This document shows, one piece after another, positions 57,204 to 64,000 of a DNA stretch of 64,000 bases. Made by a program: the position numbers and the translations under genes. Below the pieces are notes generated by a model, which saw only the letters and a program-made list of their open reading frames with translations, made no database searches and had not been told where the DNA came from. This stretch comes from Phytohabitans sp052068095 (GTDB lineage: Bacteria > Actinomycetota > Actinomycetes > Mycobacteriales > Micromonosporaceae), in contig NZ_JBQHDG010000022.1 in the NCBI RefSeq assembly GCF_052068095.1, positions 124,001 to 188,000 on the forward strand, written 5' to 3'. Position 1 is the stretch's first letter; every line of letters starts with the position of its first letter.

Positions 57204-59060
57204 TTACGCCGCGGACAGTGCGAAGGCCAGCGCCGCCGTCGCGGTGAAGTCGATCGCCGGCTCGGAGCTGGGCCAGGCGCGGACGTCGTCGAGGTAGCGG
57301 GCGTCCGGCCGGTCGTACGCGGCGAAGCGGTTGACGCCGTCCGCGGGGCAGGCGTTGGCGCCGTCCGGGATGCCGATGAACTCGAAGTTCTCCGCGCCGT
57401 TCGGACCGTTGACGACCGCGCCGCGGGGCAGTCCGGACAGGTTGGCCACCTGGTGCTGCGGGCACTGGGGGTACGTGGTGCCGGCGCCGATCATCAGCGA
57501 GGTGCCCCACGCGTTGGCGCCGAGCGCGAAGTTGCGCTGCCGGGTGCCGAACGCGTCGTACTCCCGCGAGCCGGTCAGCCGCCGGTAGAGCTGGGCGGTC
57601 GCCGCGTACCCGAAGCTGCGGGTGGCCGCGTCGAACTGCGTGACGTCCACCGCGTGGCCGAACGGGTGCTCGGCCGCGGCGTAGACGCCGCCGTCGAGCT
57701 GGCGCCGCAGGTCGGCGAGGAGCTCACCGGCGAGCGCGTCGCCGCGCAGCAGGGGCACCAGGTCGGCGTGCGCGAGCGCGCTCGTGTCGTAGAGGTTGAG
57801 CGTGTCCCACGGCTCGGTGTCGAGGTAGGCGCGGGCCCAGCCGGCCGCCTCGCGCACCCACTGGTGGCCGCGCGGGTCGTTCAACGCGAACGCGGCGCGG
57901 GCGAGCTGGGTGGCGCCCAGCTCCATGTCGTCCTGCCACGAGTCCTCGGGGTAGTAGGCGTGCGGGAAGGCGGTCACCAGCTCGCCCACGTCGGACACCA
58001 GGGCATGGCTGTAGAGGGACGCGCCCTCGGCCAGCCAGCGCCGTGCCGCCGCCTTGTCGCCGCGCTTCGCGGACACCTGCGCGGCCAGCGCGAACGCGGC
58101 CGACACCCGCCCGGCCAGGTTGGGGCTCACCTTCGCGCCGGGCTGGTTGGCGGGGAAGACCGGGCGGTACTTGATGAACTGGTACTCGTCGCCGGGCCCG
58201 GTCTCCAGCGCGTCGTCGGCCTCGGGCAGCCGCCACACGTCGTGGTCGCCGAGGAAGCCGAACTCCTCGCTGCCGGTGCCGATGCCGACCTGCGCGTACA
58301 GGGTGCGGCCGTCCCACATCTTGTCCAGCCAGCGCAGCCCGAAGGCGGTCTCCCCGCCCAGCGTCGCCGGCCCGGTGGTCTCGCGCTGCACGTAGAGCAG
58401 CTCGGCCAGCGCGTACGCCGAGGCGTGGGTGAACTTGACGAAGTCGCCGGCGTCGAACCAGCCGCCCTCGACGTCGACCTGGCGCGCGCCGGCCCGTGGC
58501 GACAGCGGCGCCGCCGGCACGTCACCGCCGTCGCCGGTGAAGACCGGGGGCTCGTACACGGTCGCCCGCCGGTCGGTCAGGTGTGACGGCTGGCGGTCCA
58601 GCTCACCGGGTACGACGTCGGCGCCGTCCCGCTGCACCTGGAAGAAGTTGACCGTGTCGGCGAGCAGCGGGTCGAAGAGCCGCTCCGGCCGGTCCACCCG
58701 GAACACCGGCGACTGGGCGCGCACGCCGCCGGAGACCCGCAGCCGGTACGTGCCCGGTGTGCGGACCGCCGTGAGGTCGATCGGGTGCACCGCGCCGTAC
58801 GCCGCGCTCCACCCGCCGGCGCTGGCCCCGATCCGTCCGCTGTGGACGGTGCGGCCGCGCCGGTCGACCACGGCGAAGCGGGCGCCCTCGGCCGGCGCGG
58901 CGGTCATCAGGTATGCCCGTTTCGCCTCGCCGACCGCGTATCCGACCTGGTCGACCCGAAGCAGGCCGGTGGCGCCCGCTGGGGCCGGCCCGGCGGTGAC
59001 CGCCGGGCCGGTGAGGAGCGTGACCGCCACGACGGTGATGGCGAGGAGAGACCGGCGCAT
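57204..59060 (-). CDS. secreted GH9 endoglucanase/cellulase
   Basis: It has 618 residues from ATG 59060 (GGGAG 6 nt upstream). The signal peptide LLAITVVAVTLLTGPAVTAG precedes a CelD_N Ig-like domain (about 35-125; LLRVDQVGYAVGEAKRAYLM). The (alpha/alpha)6 barrel has the catalytic Asp pair in GGWFDAGDFVKF, the substrate loop around ENFEFIGIPDG, and the acid Glu near the end in SSEPAIDFTATAALAFAL. It hydrolyses beta-1,4-glucans outside the cell. There is no CBM in the same chain; the CBM2-like protein next door may compensate. Confidence 0.93.
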   Translation of the reverse strand: MRRSLLAITVVAVTLLTGPAVTAGPAPAGATGLLRVDQVGYAVGEAKRAYLMTAAPAEGARFAVVDRRGRTVHSGRIGASAGGWSAAYGAVHPIDLTAVRTPGTYRLRVSGGVRAQSPVFRVDRPERLFDPLLADTVNFFQVQRDGADVVPGELDRQPSHLTDRRATVYEPPVFTGDGGDVPAAPLSPRAGARQVDVEGGWFDAGDFVKFTHASAYALAELLYVQRETTGPATLGGETAFGLRWLDKMWDGRTLYAQVGIGTGSEEFGFLGDHDVWRLPEADDALETGPGDEYQFIKYRPVFPANQPGAKVSPNLAGRVSAAFALAAQVSAKRGDKAAARRWLAEGASLYSHALVSDVGELVTAFPHAYYPEDSWQDDMELGATQLARAAFALNDPRGHQWVREAAGWARAYLDTEPWDTLNLYDTSALAHADLVPLLRGDALAGELLADLRRQLDGGVYAAAEHPFGHAVDVTQFDAATRSFGYAATAQLYRRLTGSREYDAFGTRQRNFALGANAWGTSLMIGAGTTYPQCPQHQVANLSGLPRGAVVNGPNGAENFEFIGIPDGANACPADGVNRFAAYDRPDARYLDDVRAWPSSEPAIDFTATAALAFALSAA

Positions 59061-59098
59061 CGCACACTCCCGCGACGAAGGTAAGTTAGGTTACCTGT

Positions 59099-60970
59099 CT
59101 AATGGATGGCGGGCACCTCCGTCAATGCTTTCAGCAGATCCGCGAGGACCGCCAGCCCGTCCTCGCTGAGCACCGACTCGGGGTGGAACTGCACGCCCGC
59201 GAACGCCGGCCCGCGCAGCGCGTGCACCGCCCCGTCAGCCGGGTCGCGGGCCAATTCGACCGGCCCGTACGGCGTGGTCAGCGCGCCGACCGCCGATAGC
59301 GCCGTGAACGTGGAGTAGAAGCCCACCCGCCGGATTCGGCCGAAGAGGTCCACCTCGCGCTGCATGCCCTGGTACGGCGCGTCCCGGCGGTGCAGGTCGA
59401 GGCCGAGGAGCCCGCACAGCAGCTGGTGGCCGAGGCAGACCGCGAGCAGTGGCCGGCCGCTGCGCAGCCGCGCGGTCAGCACCGCGCGCATCGCGGCCAT
59501 CTTCACGTCGTCGACCTCGTTCGGGTCGCCCGGCCCGGGGCCGGCGACCACGAGGTCGAAGCCCTCCAGGGAACCGGGATCGGTCCACGGCCGGCGGGTG
59601 ACGTCGTGGCCGAGCCACCGCATCTGGTGGGCCAGCATGCCGGTGAACGTGTCCTCGGCGTCCACGATCAGCGCGCGCGGCGCGGATGGCGGGATCGGCG
59701 CCGGCCCGCGCTCGTCGAGCCAGAAGCGGGCCAGCCGCTCGTTGCGCGCGGCCAGCGCGGCCCGCACGTCCGGGTCGGCCGACAGCTGTACATCCGTCTC
59801 GCTGGACGAACGCGGCGCCGCGGCGGGCCGCACACCGAGCGCGGCGAGCACACCGGCGGCCTTGGTGTGCGTCTCGGCGACCTCGCCGGCGGCGGTCGAG
59901 TGGCGCACCAGCGTGGCGCCGACCGGTACCCGCAGTACCCCGTCCGGGGTGATCTCCGCGGTGCGGATGAGGATCGGCGCGTCCAGCGTCTGCCGTCCGT
60001 CCGCGTCGTGGCCGAGCAGCGCCAGCACGCCCGCGTAGTACCGCCGCCCGCGCCCCTCGTGGCGGGCGATCACCCGGAACGCGTTCTCGATCGGGCTGCC
60101 GGTGACCGTCGGCGCGAACATCGTCTCGCGCAGCACCTCCCGCACGTCCCGCGAGCCCCGCCCGGCCAGCAGGTACTCGGTGTGGGTGAGGTGGGCCATC
60201 TCCTTCAGGTACGGGCCGACGACCTGGCCGCCGTGGTCGGCGACGGTGGCCATCATCTTGAGCTCCTCGTCGAGCACCATGTAGAGCTCGTCGACCTCCT
60301 TGGGGTCGGCCAGGAACTCCAGCAGCGCCTCCCGCTCGGCCGGCCCGTCCGGGTGGCGGAACGTGCCGCTGATCGGGTTCATCATCACCAGGCCGTCCTC
60401 GACGCTGACGTGCCGCTCGGGCGTGGCGCCGACCAGCACGCGGGTGCCGGTGTACACGAGGAAGGTCCAGTACGCGCCGCGTTCGCGGGTCAGCAGCCGG
60501 CGGAACGCGGCCAGCGCGGCCGGCAGCGGCTCGTCGACGAGCGCGGTGAACGTGCGGTGGATGACGAAGTTGGCCCCCTCGCCGTGGCCGATCTCGTCAC
60601 GCAGCACGGCGCCGACCGTCTCGGCGTACTCCTCGTCGGAGATGTCGAATCCGCCGTCCCGCGTGGCCGGTGGCGTGTCCGGCAGCAGCGCCAGCGTCGC
60701 CTCGAGCGGCACCTCACCGTACGAGCGGATGGCCAGGCACTCCAGGGGCGTGCCGTCGTCGACGCAGGCGAACCCACGCTCGGTGATCTGCCGGTACGGC
60801 ACCAGCGCGAGCGTGGCCGGGCCGGGCCGTCCGGGCGGCAAGGGGATGTCGGCGAGCCGATCGACGGTGGTCAGGTCGCCGGTGAAGATCTCGATGTGCG
60901 CCGCGCCCTCGCGACGCAGGAGCGCGAAAGGGCGTGGGTCCGGTGCGTCGAGCAGGGTCAGAAGATCCAT
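59099..60970 (-). CDS. fused chorismate-binding/glutaminase enzyme (PhzE-like)
   Basis: This is a 623-residue protein; ATG 60970 has GGAGG 9 nt upstream. The N-terminal two thirds are a TrpE/PabB-type synthase (VLVGATPERHVSVEDGLVMM, NPISGTFRHPDGPAEREALL, MFAPTVTGSPIENAFRVIAR, RRYYAGVLALLGHDADG). The C-terminal third is a class I glutamine amidotransferase with Cys in LLAVCLGHQLLCGLLGL and His/Glu in GVQFHPESVLSEDG. The fused order, length and MNPISGTFRHP motif match PhzE, which makes 2-amino-2-desoxyisochorismate for phenazines and some anthranilate-derived products. No other phenazine genes are in view, so the product is open. Confidence 0.88.
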   Translation of the reverse strand: MDLLTLLDAPDPRPFALLRREGAAHIEIFTGDLTTVDRLADIPLPPGRPGPATLALVPYRQITERGFACVDDGTPLECLAIRSYGEVPLEATLALLPDTPPATRDGGFDISDEEYAETVGAVLRDEIGHGEGANFVIHRTFTALVDEPLPAALAAFRRLLTRERGAYWTFLVYTGTRVLVGATPERHVSVEDGLVMMNPISGTFRHPDGPAEREALLEFLADPKEVDELYMVLDEELKMMATVADHGGQVVGPYLKEMAHLTHTEYLLAGRGSRDVREVLRETMFAPTVTGSPIENAFRVIARHEGRGRRYYAGVLALLGHDADGRQTLDAPILIRTAEITPDGVLRVPVGATLVRHSTAAGEVAETHTKAAGVLAALGVRPAAAPRSSSETDVQLSADPDVRAALAARNERLARFWLDERGPAPIPPSAPRALIVDAEDTFTGMLAHQMRWLGHDVTRRPWTDPGSLEGFDLVVAGPGPGDPNEVDDVKMAAMRAVLTARLRSGRPLLAVCLGHQLLCGLLGLDLHRRDAPYQGMQREVDLFGRIRRVGFYSTFTALSAVGALTTPYGPVELARDPADGAVHALRGPAFAGVQFHPESVLSEDGLAVLADLLKALTEVPAIH

Positions 60971-61179
60971 CCGTACATTCCTCCGGGCCGGGGACCGCCT
61001 CGGGCGGACAACCGGTGCGTCGGAATGCTCTGCGCATCGACATCACGCTGTGGCCGCCTTATGTGGCGGCCGCGTGGGTATGAGCTACGCGCGGGTGGAC
61101 GGGCCGCCGGGTTGGCGGCGCCACCAGGAATTGAGGCGCGCGAGCATGGGCGAGAGCGTAACAGATACGGTGGCGGGCG

Positions 61180-62550
61180 ATGAGCATCCTGGCGCTTGAC
61201 CTCGGCACGTCGTCGGTACGCGGGCTGGTGCTCGACGACACGGCGGTCCCCCTGCCGGGCGCGCTGGCCCGCCGGTCGATGGAGGTGGCGGTCGACGACA
61301 CTGGCGCGGCCACCCTCGACGCGGCGGCCTACCTGGCCGCGCTCGTCGACTGCCTCGACGAGCTGGCCGCGGCCGGGCGTCTCGACGGCGTCCGCCTGGT
61401 CGCGGCGTCGTCCCAGTGGCACTCGGTGGTGCCGCTCGACGCCGCCGGCGCGCCGCTCGGTCCGCTGGTCACCTGGCTCGACACCCGCCCCGCGCCGCCG
61501 CCGGGCGCGGCCGGGCCGGCCGACCCGGACGCGTTCCACCAGCGCACCGGCGCGTGGTGGCACCGCTTCTACTGGACGGTCAAGCTGCCCTGGCTGAGGG
61601 CGAGCTGCGGTCCGGGGCTGGCGCGGTTCGCCGGGCTGCCGGAGTTCGTGTTCGGCGCGCTGCTGGGCGACGCGCCGACGTCCGTATCCGTGGCTTCCGG
61701 CACCGGGATGCTCGACCTGGCCCGCCTCGACTGGGACGAGGAGGCGCTCGCGATCGCCGGCGCCGCCCGCGCCGAGGTGCCGCCGCTCGCGCCGGCCGGC
61801 TGGCACGGTCGGCTGCGCCCGGAGTACGCCCGCCGCTGGCCGGCCCTGGCCGAGGCGCCGTGGGCGCCGCCGACCGGCGACGGCGCCGCGTCAAACGTGG
61901 GCACCGGCTGCTTCGACCCGAGCCGTGCGGCGGTCACCGTCGGCACGTCGGCCGCGGTGCGGCTGGTGCAGCCGGTGACACCCGGCGCGCCGCTGCCCCC
62001 GCTGCCGGGATCGGTGTGGCGCTACCGGGTCGACCACGAGCGGATCGTCACCGGCGCCGCGTACTCCGCGGGCGGAAACCTCTTCGCCTGGGCCAAGCGG
62101 ACGCTCCAGCTGCCCGAGGGCGACGCGCTGGAGAAGGAGCTGTCGGCGATCACGCCGGGACGGGGCGAGGTGCGCGCCGACCCGCGGCTGGGCGGCGACC
62201 GCCCGCCCGGCATGGCGCCGAGCGGGGCCGGGACGCTGTCCGGGCTCGCCTTCTCCACCACGCCCACCGAGATCTTCGCCGGGCTGATGGACGGCGTCTG
62301 CGCGATGATCGCCCGTGACCTGGCCACGCTTGAGTCCACTGTGGACCACGCTACCGAGGTGGTCCTCGGCGGTGGGGCGGTGGCCGCCCAGCCGTGGTGG
62401 CGCCGCGCCTTCCAGGTGGCGCTGGCGCCGCGGACCGTGCGCCATGTCGACAACCCGGAGGTGGGTGCCACCGGGGCCGCCATGCTGGCCGCCGGCCTCA
62501 CCACTAGCCGGACGGCATCGTCCGGATGGGGGAGCCCACCTCGGCGGTAA
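61180..62550 (+). CDS. FGGY-family carbohydrate kinase (gluconate/xylulose-like)
   Basis: This is a 456-residue protein. The first ATP-binding motif is MSILALDLGTSSVRGLVLDD; the second is ASNVGTGCFDPSRAAVTVGT followed by SAAVRLV. The substrate segment SSQWHSVVPLD and the C-terminal ATP pocket TEVVLGGGAVAAQPWWRRAF, EVGATGAAMLA complete the fold. The sequence is closer in feel to gluconokinase/xylulokinase than to glycerol kinase. It phosphorylates a sugar or polyol; which one is not visible. The 209-bp gap before it (60971-61179) holds a hairpin GGCCGCC/GGCGGCC near 61051-61071 and no gene. Confidence 0.9.
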   Translation: MSILALDLGTSSVRGLVLDDTAVPLPGALARRSMEVAVDDTGAATLDAAAYLAALVDCLDELAAAGRLDGVRLVAASSQWHSVVPLDAAGAPLGPLVTWLDTRPAPPPGAAGPADPDAFHQRTGAWWHRFYWTVKLPWLRASCGPGLARFAGLPEFVFGALLGDAPTSVSVASGTGMLDLARLDWDEEALAIAGAARAEVPPLAPAGWHGRLRPEYARRWPALAEAPWAPPTGDGAASNVGTGCFDPSRAAVTVGTSAAVRLVQPVTPGAPLPPLPGSVWRYRVDHERIVTGAAYSAGGNLFAWAKRTLQLPEGDALEKELSAITPGRGEVRADPRLGGDRPPGMAPSGAGTLSGLAFSTTPTEIFAGLMDGVCAMIARDLATLESTVDHATEVVLGGGAVAAQPWWRRAFQVALAPRTVRHVDNPEVGATGAAMLAAGLTTSRTASSGWGSPPRR

Positions 62551-62677
62551 CGGCAAGATCCGGTCAGCCGCTGTATTCTTCGTGAACTTGTTGCAGGTCG
62601 CGGCGTTGACACCGACCGCGTGCCTGATTGGATGGACTCCGCTCCTCGTCAGGCCGGGTACGAGGTAAGGGGGAGGC

Positions 62678-64000
62678 GTGGTCTCTGCTGCCCCGGAGCC
62701 GTCCACCCGGACGGTTCCGCGACACCGTCGGCGGCTCGATGTCCGGGTTATCCCACATCGGCGGCGTTCGCGGTTTCGCGTCCGGGATTGGCGGATGCGC
62801 ACCAAGCTTGGCACGGTGCTCGTCATCCCGTCGCTGGCCTTCATGGTCGTGGCCGGCGTGCAGACCAGCGCGCTGATCGGCCAGGCGACCGTGCTCGACG
62901 AGTTCGCCGACCAGGTGTCGCTCGGCCAGCAGATCACCACGCTGGTGCACGACCTACAGAGCGAGCGCGACCGCACCGCCGGAAACCTCGCCGCGCTCCA
63001 GGCCAAGAAGACCAGCGCCAGCCAGGCCACGGCTGACATCCGGCAGTACTACGTGGCGGTCGACCGCTCCGCCGCCGACTTCCGCGAGGCGGCCGACCCG
63101 CTCTCCGGCGGTGACGCGGCCTGGCGGGTCGCGTTCAACCGGGCCCGCGACGCGGTCGACGACCTGCCCACCCTGCGCGGCGCGGTGGCCAGCGGCGCGG
63201 TCAGCGCGGACACCGTGGTCGGCAACTACACCCGCACGATCGACGCGCTGCTTACCCTCCTGGCCCAGCCCTCTCCGGGCGTCGAGCGGCCCGAGCTCAC
63301 CGAGATGGTGCTCCGGTACGTCGAGATCGCCCGCATCAAGGAGATCGGCTCCCGGCTGCGCGCCCGTCTCTTCGCCGCGGCCAGCGCCGGCAGGTACGGC
63401 CCCACCGACCAGGTCGAGCTCACCGACCTGCGGGCGCAGCAGCTCACCGCGCTCGCCGACTTCCGGATCGCGGCCACCAACCAGCAGATCCTGCGGTACG
63501 AGCGGGCGGCCGCGGACGCCAAGTTCGGCGCCGCGGTCGCGATGGAGCAGACCACGATCGCCACTGGCAGCGGCGACGCCAAGGTGCTCGAGCCGTTTCG
63601 CTGGTGGTCGCTGAGCCAGGACCGGCACGACCTGCTGCGCCAGGTCGAGTCCGACGTGCTCGGCGACGCGGTCGACGAGACCGGCGCGCGAAGCGCCGAC
63701 CAGCTTCAGCGCACGCTGCTGGTCGCCGGCTCGGTGCTGGCCGTGCTGCTGATCGCCCTGGTCATCTCGGTGCTGATCGGCCGGTCCGTGGCCCGCTCCC
63801 TGCGCGAGCTGCGCCGCCACGCCATGCACGTCGCCCAGGAGGAGCTGCCCGACGCGATCGAGCGGCTCCGTGCCGCCGGCCACGGCATGCCGAGGATCGA
63901 GGTGCCGCCTTCCACGGTGCGGTCGATGGACGAGGTGGGCGAGGTCGCGGAGGCGTTCGTCGCCGTGCACCGCAGCGCCGTCGACCTCGCCGTCGAGCAG
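62678..64000 (+). CDS. sensor histidine kinase N-terminal part with nitrate/nitrite-sensing domain (runs off the window)
   Basis: The frame is open to the last base (441 codons). GTG 62678 follows AAGGGGGAGG; an ATG at 62795 would skip a basic 39-residue N-terminal extension. The first membrane helix is LGTVLVIPSLAFMVVAGVQT; an all-helical extracellular NIT-like domain follows (QITTLVHDLQSERDRTAGNL, VLRYVEIARIKEIGSRLRAR), then a second helix (TLLVAGSVLAVLLIALVISV) and a HAMP-like linker (IGRSVARSLRELRRHAMHVA). This is the start of the large kinases that head actinobacterial conservons (cvnA type). The ATPase domain lies outside. A TTGACA at 62606-62611 may be its -35 box. Confidence 0.88.
   Translation, partial: MVSAAPEPSTRTVPRHRRRLDVRVIPHRRRSRFRVRDWRMRTKLGTVLVIPSLAFMVVAGVQTSALIGQATVLDEFADQVSLGQQITTLVHDLQSERDRTAGNLAALQAKKTSASQATADIRQYYVAVDRSAADFREAADPLSGGDAAWRVAFNRARDAVDDLPTLRGAVASGAVSADTVVGNYTRTIDALLTLLAQPSPGVERPELTEMVLRYVEIARIKEIGSRLRARLFAAASAGRYGPTDQVELTDLRAQQLTALADFRIAATNQQILRYERAAADAKFGAAVAMEQTTIATGSGDAKVLEPFRWWSLSQDRHDLLRQVESDVLGDAVDETGARSADQLQRTLLVAGSVLAVLLIALVISVLIGRSVARSLRELRRHAMHVAQEELPDAIERLRAAGHGMPRIEVPPSTVRSMDEVGEVAEAFVAVHRSAVDLAVEQ

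Noticed and set aside
59079..59096. AGGTAAGTTAGGTTACCT before the GH9 gene as an IdeR/DtxR iron box
   Set aside because: The half-sites resemble the consensus, but the spacing is too long and the outer bases do not match. No iron or siderophore gene is adjacent.
59099..60970. Phenazine biosynthetic cluster
   Set aside because: Only the PhzE-like gene is present; neighbours are a cellulase and a sugar kinase.
1..64000. tRNA or rRNA genes
   Set aside because: I saw no T-loop GTTCRA-type sequences in a cloverleaf context and no rRNA segments on either strand.

Overview
The window is very GC-rich, with strong third-position GC bias, short intergenic gaps, frequent GTG/TTG starts and ATGA/GTGA stop-start overlaps. 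With a SARP-type regulator, an LpqY-SugABC-like trehalose importer, an F420-type LLM enzyme, a WYL regulator and the start of a nitrate/nitrite-sensing kinase, this points to a filamentous actinomycete, probably Micromonosporaceae (inference; there is no rRNA or other marker gene here). I found no tRNA, rRNA, CRISPR array, transposase or prophage cluster.

Left part (1-15 kb): the 3' end of a NarL-type histidine kinase and its LuxR response regulator; a transmembrane Ser/Thr kinase facing them; then a 9.6 kb gene for a secreted 3215-residue RHS/YD-repeat protein. Its low-similarity tip looks like a PD-(D/E)XK nuclease toxin and is followed by a small candidate immunity gene and a coupled Tat-exported DyP-type peroxidase.

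Carbohydrate block (15-23 kb): branching enzyme GlgB, GT4 glycogen synthase and a glycogen-debranching amylo-alpha-1,6-glucosidase on the minus strand, divergent from an (alpha/alpha)6 glucosidase. A trehalose-type ABC importer (39-43.3 kb), a secreted GH13 amylase with a pullulanase-associated domain (49-51.7 kb), a CBM2-like protein, a GH9 cellulase (56-59 kb) and an FGGY sugar kinase (61 kb) continue the sugar theme.

Middle (23-39 kb): small regulators and enzymes (DUF4097-like lipoprotein, GNAT, DinB, WYL), a rearrangement scar carrying the tail of a ClpB-like gene, argS, and a lower-GC island at 29.3-31.4 kb. That island has the architecture of a toxin-antitoxin-chaperone (TAC) module: a HicA-like/coiled-coil protein, an HTH DNA-binding protein and a SecB-like chaperone. 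It is followed by a methyltransferase, a minimal GntR, a D-amino-acid-oxidase-like flavoprotein, a TetR, a SARP-CGNR fusion regulator, an APH-family kinase, an HxlR regulator and a tautomerase.

Right part (43-64 kb): a RusA-like endonuclease, a second large toxin-like protein with an overlapping candidate immunity gene, the amylase, a MarR regulator divergent from a DUF6506-like/LLM pair, a PLP aminotransferase, a transglutaminase-like protein, the cellulose genes, a PhzE-like chorismate-utilising enzyme, the FGGY kinase, and the 5' part of a sensor kinase.

Across the window a family of intergenic repeats (five copies, at about 23.0, 27.2, 34.3, 48.7 and 51.8 kb) sits mostly at gene 3' ends. 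It carries hairpins and, in two copies, a perfect actinobacterial DnaA box; one copy is bounded by 13-bp terminal inverted repeats. The strongest candidates for something new are the SecB-containing TAC-like island, the repeat family, the two toxin/immunity pairs and the SARP-CGNR fusion.
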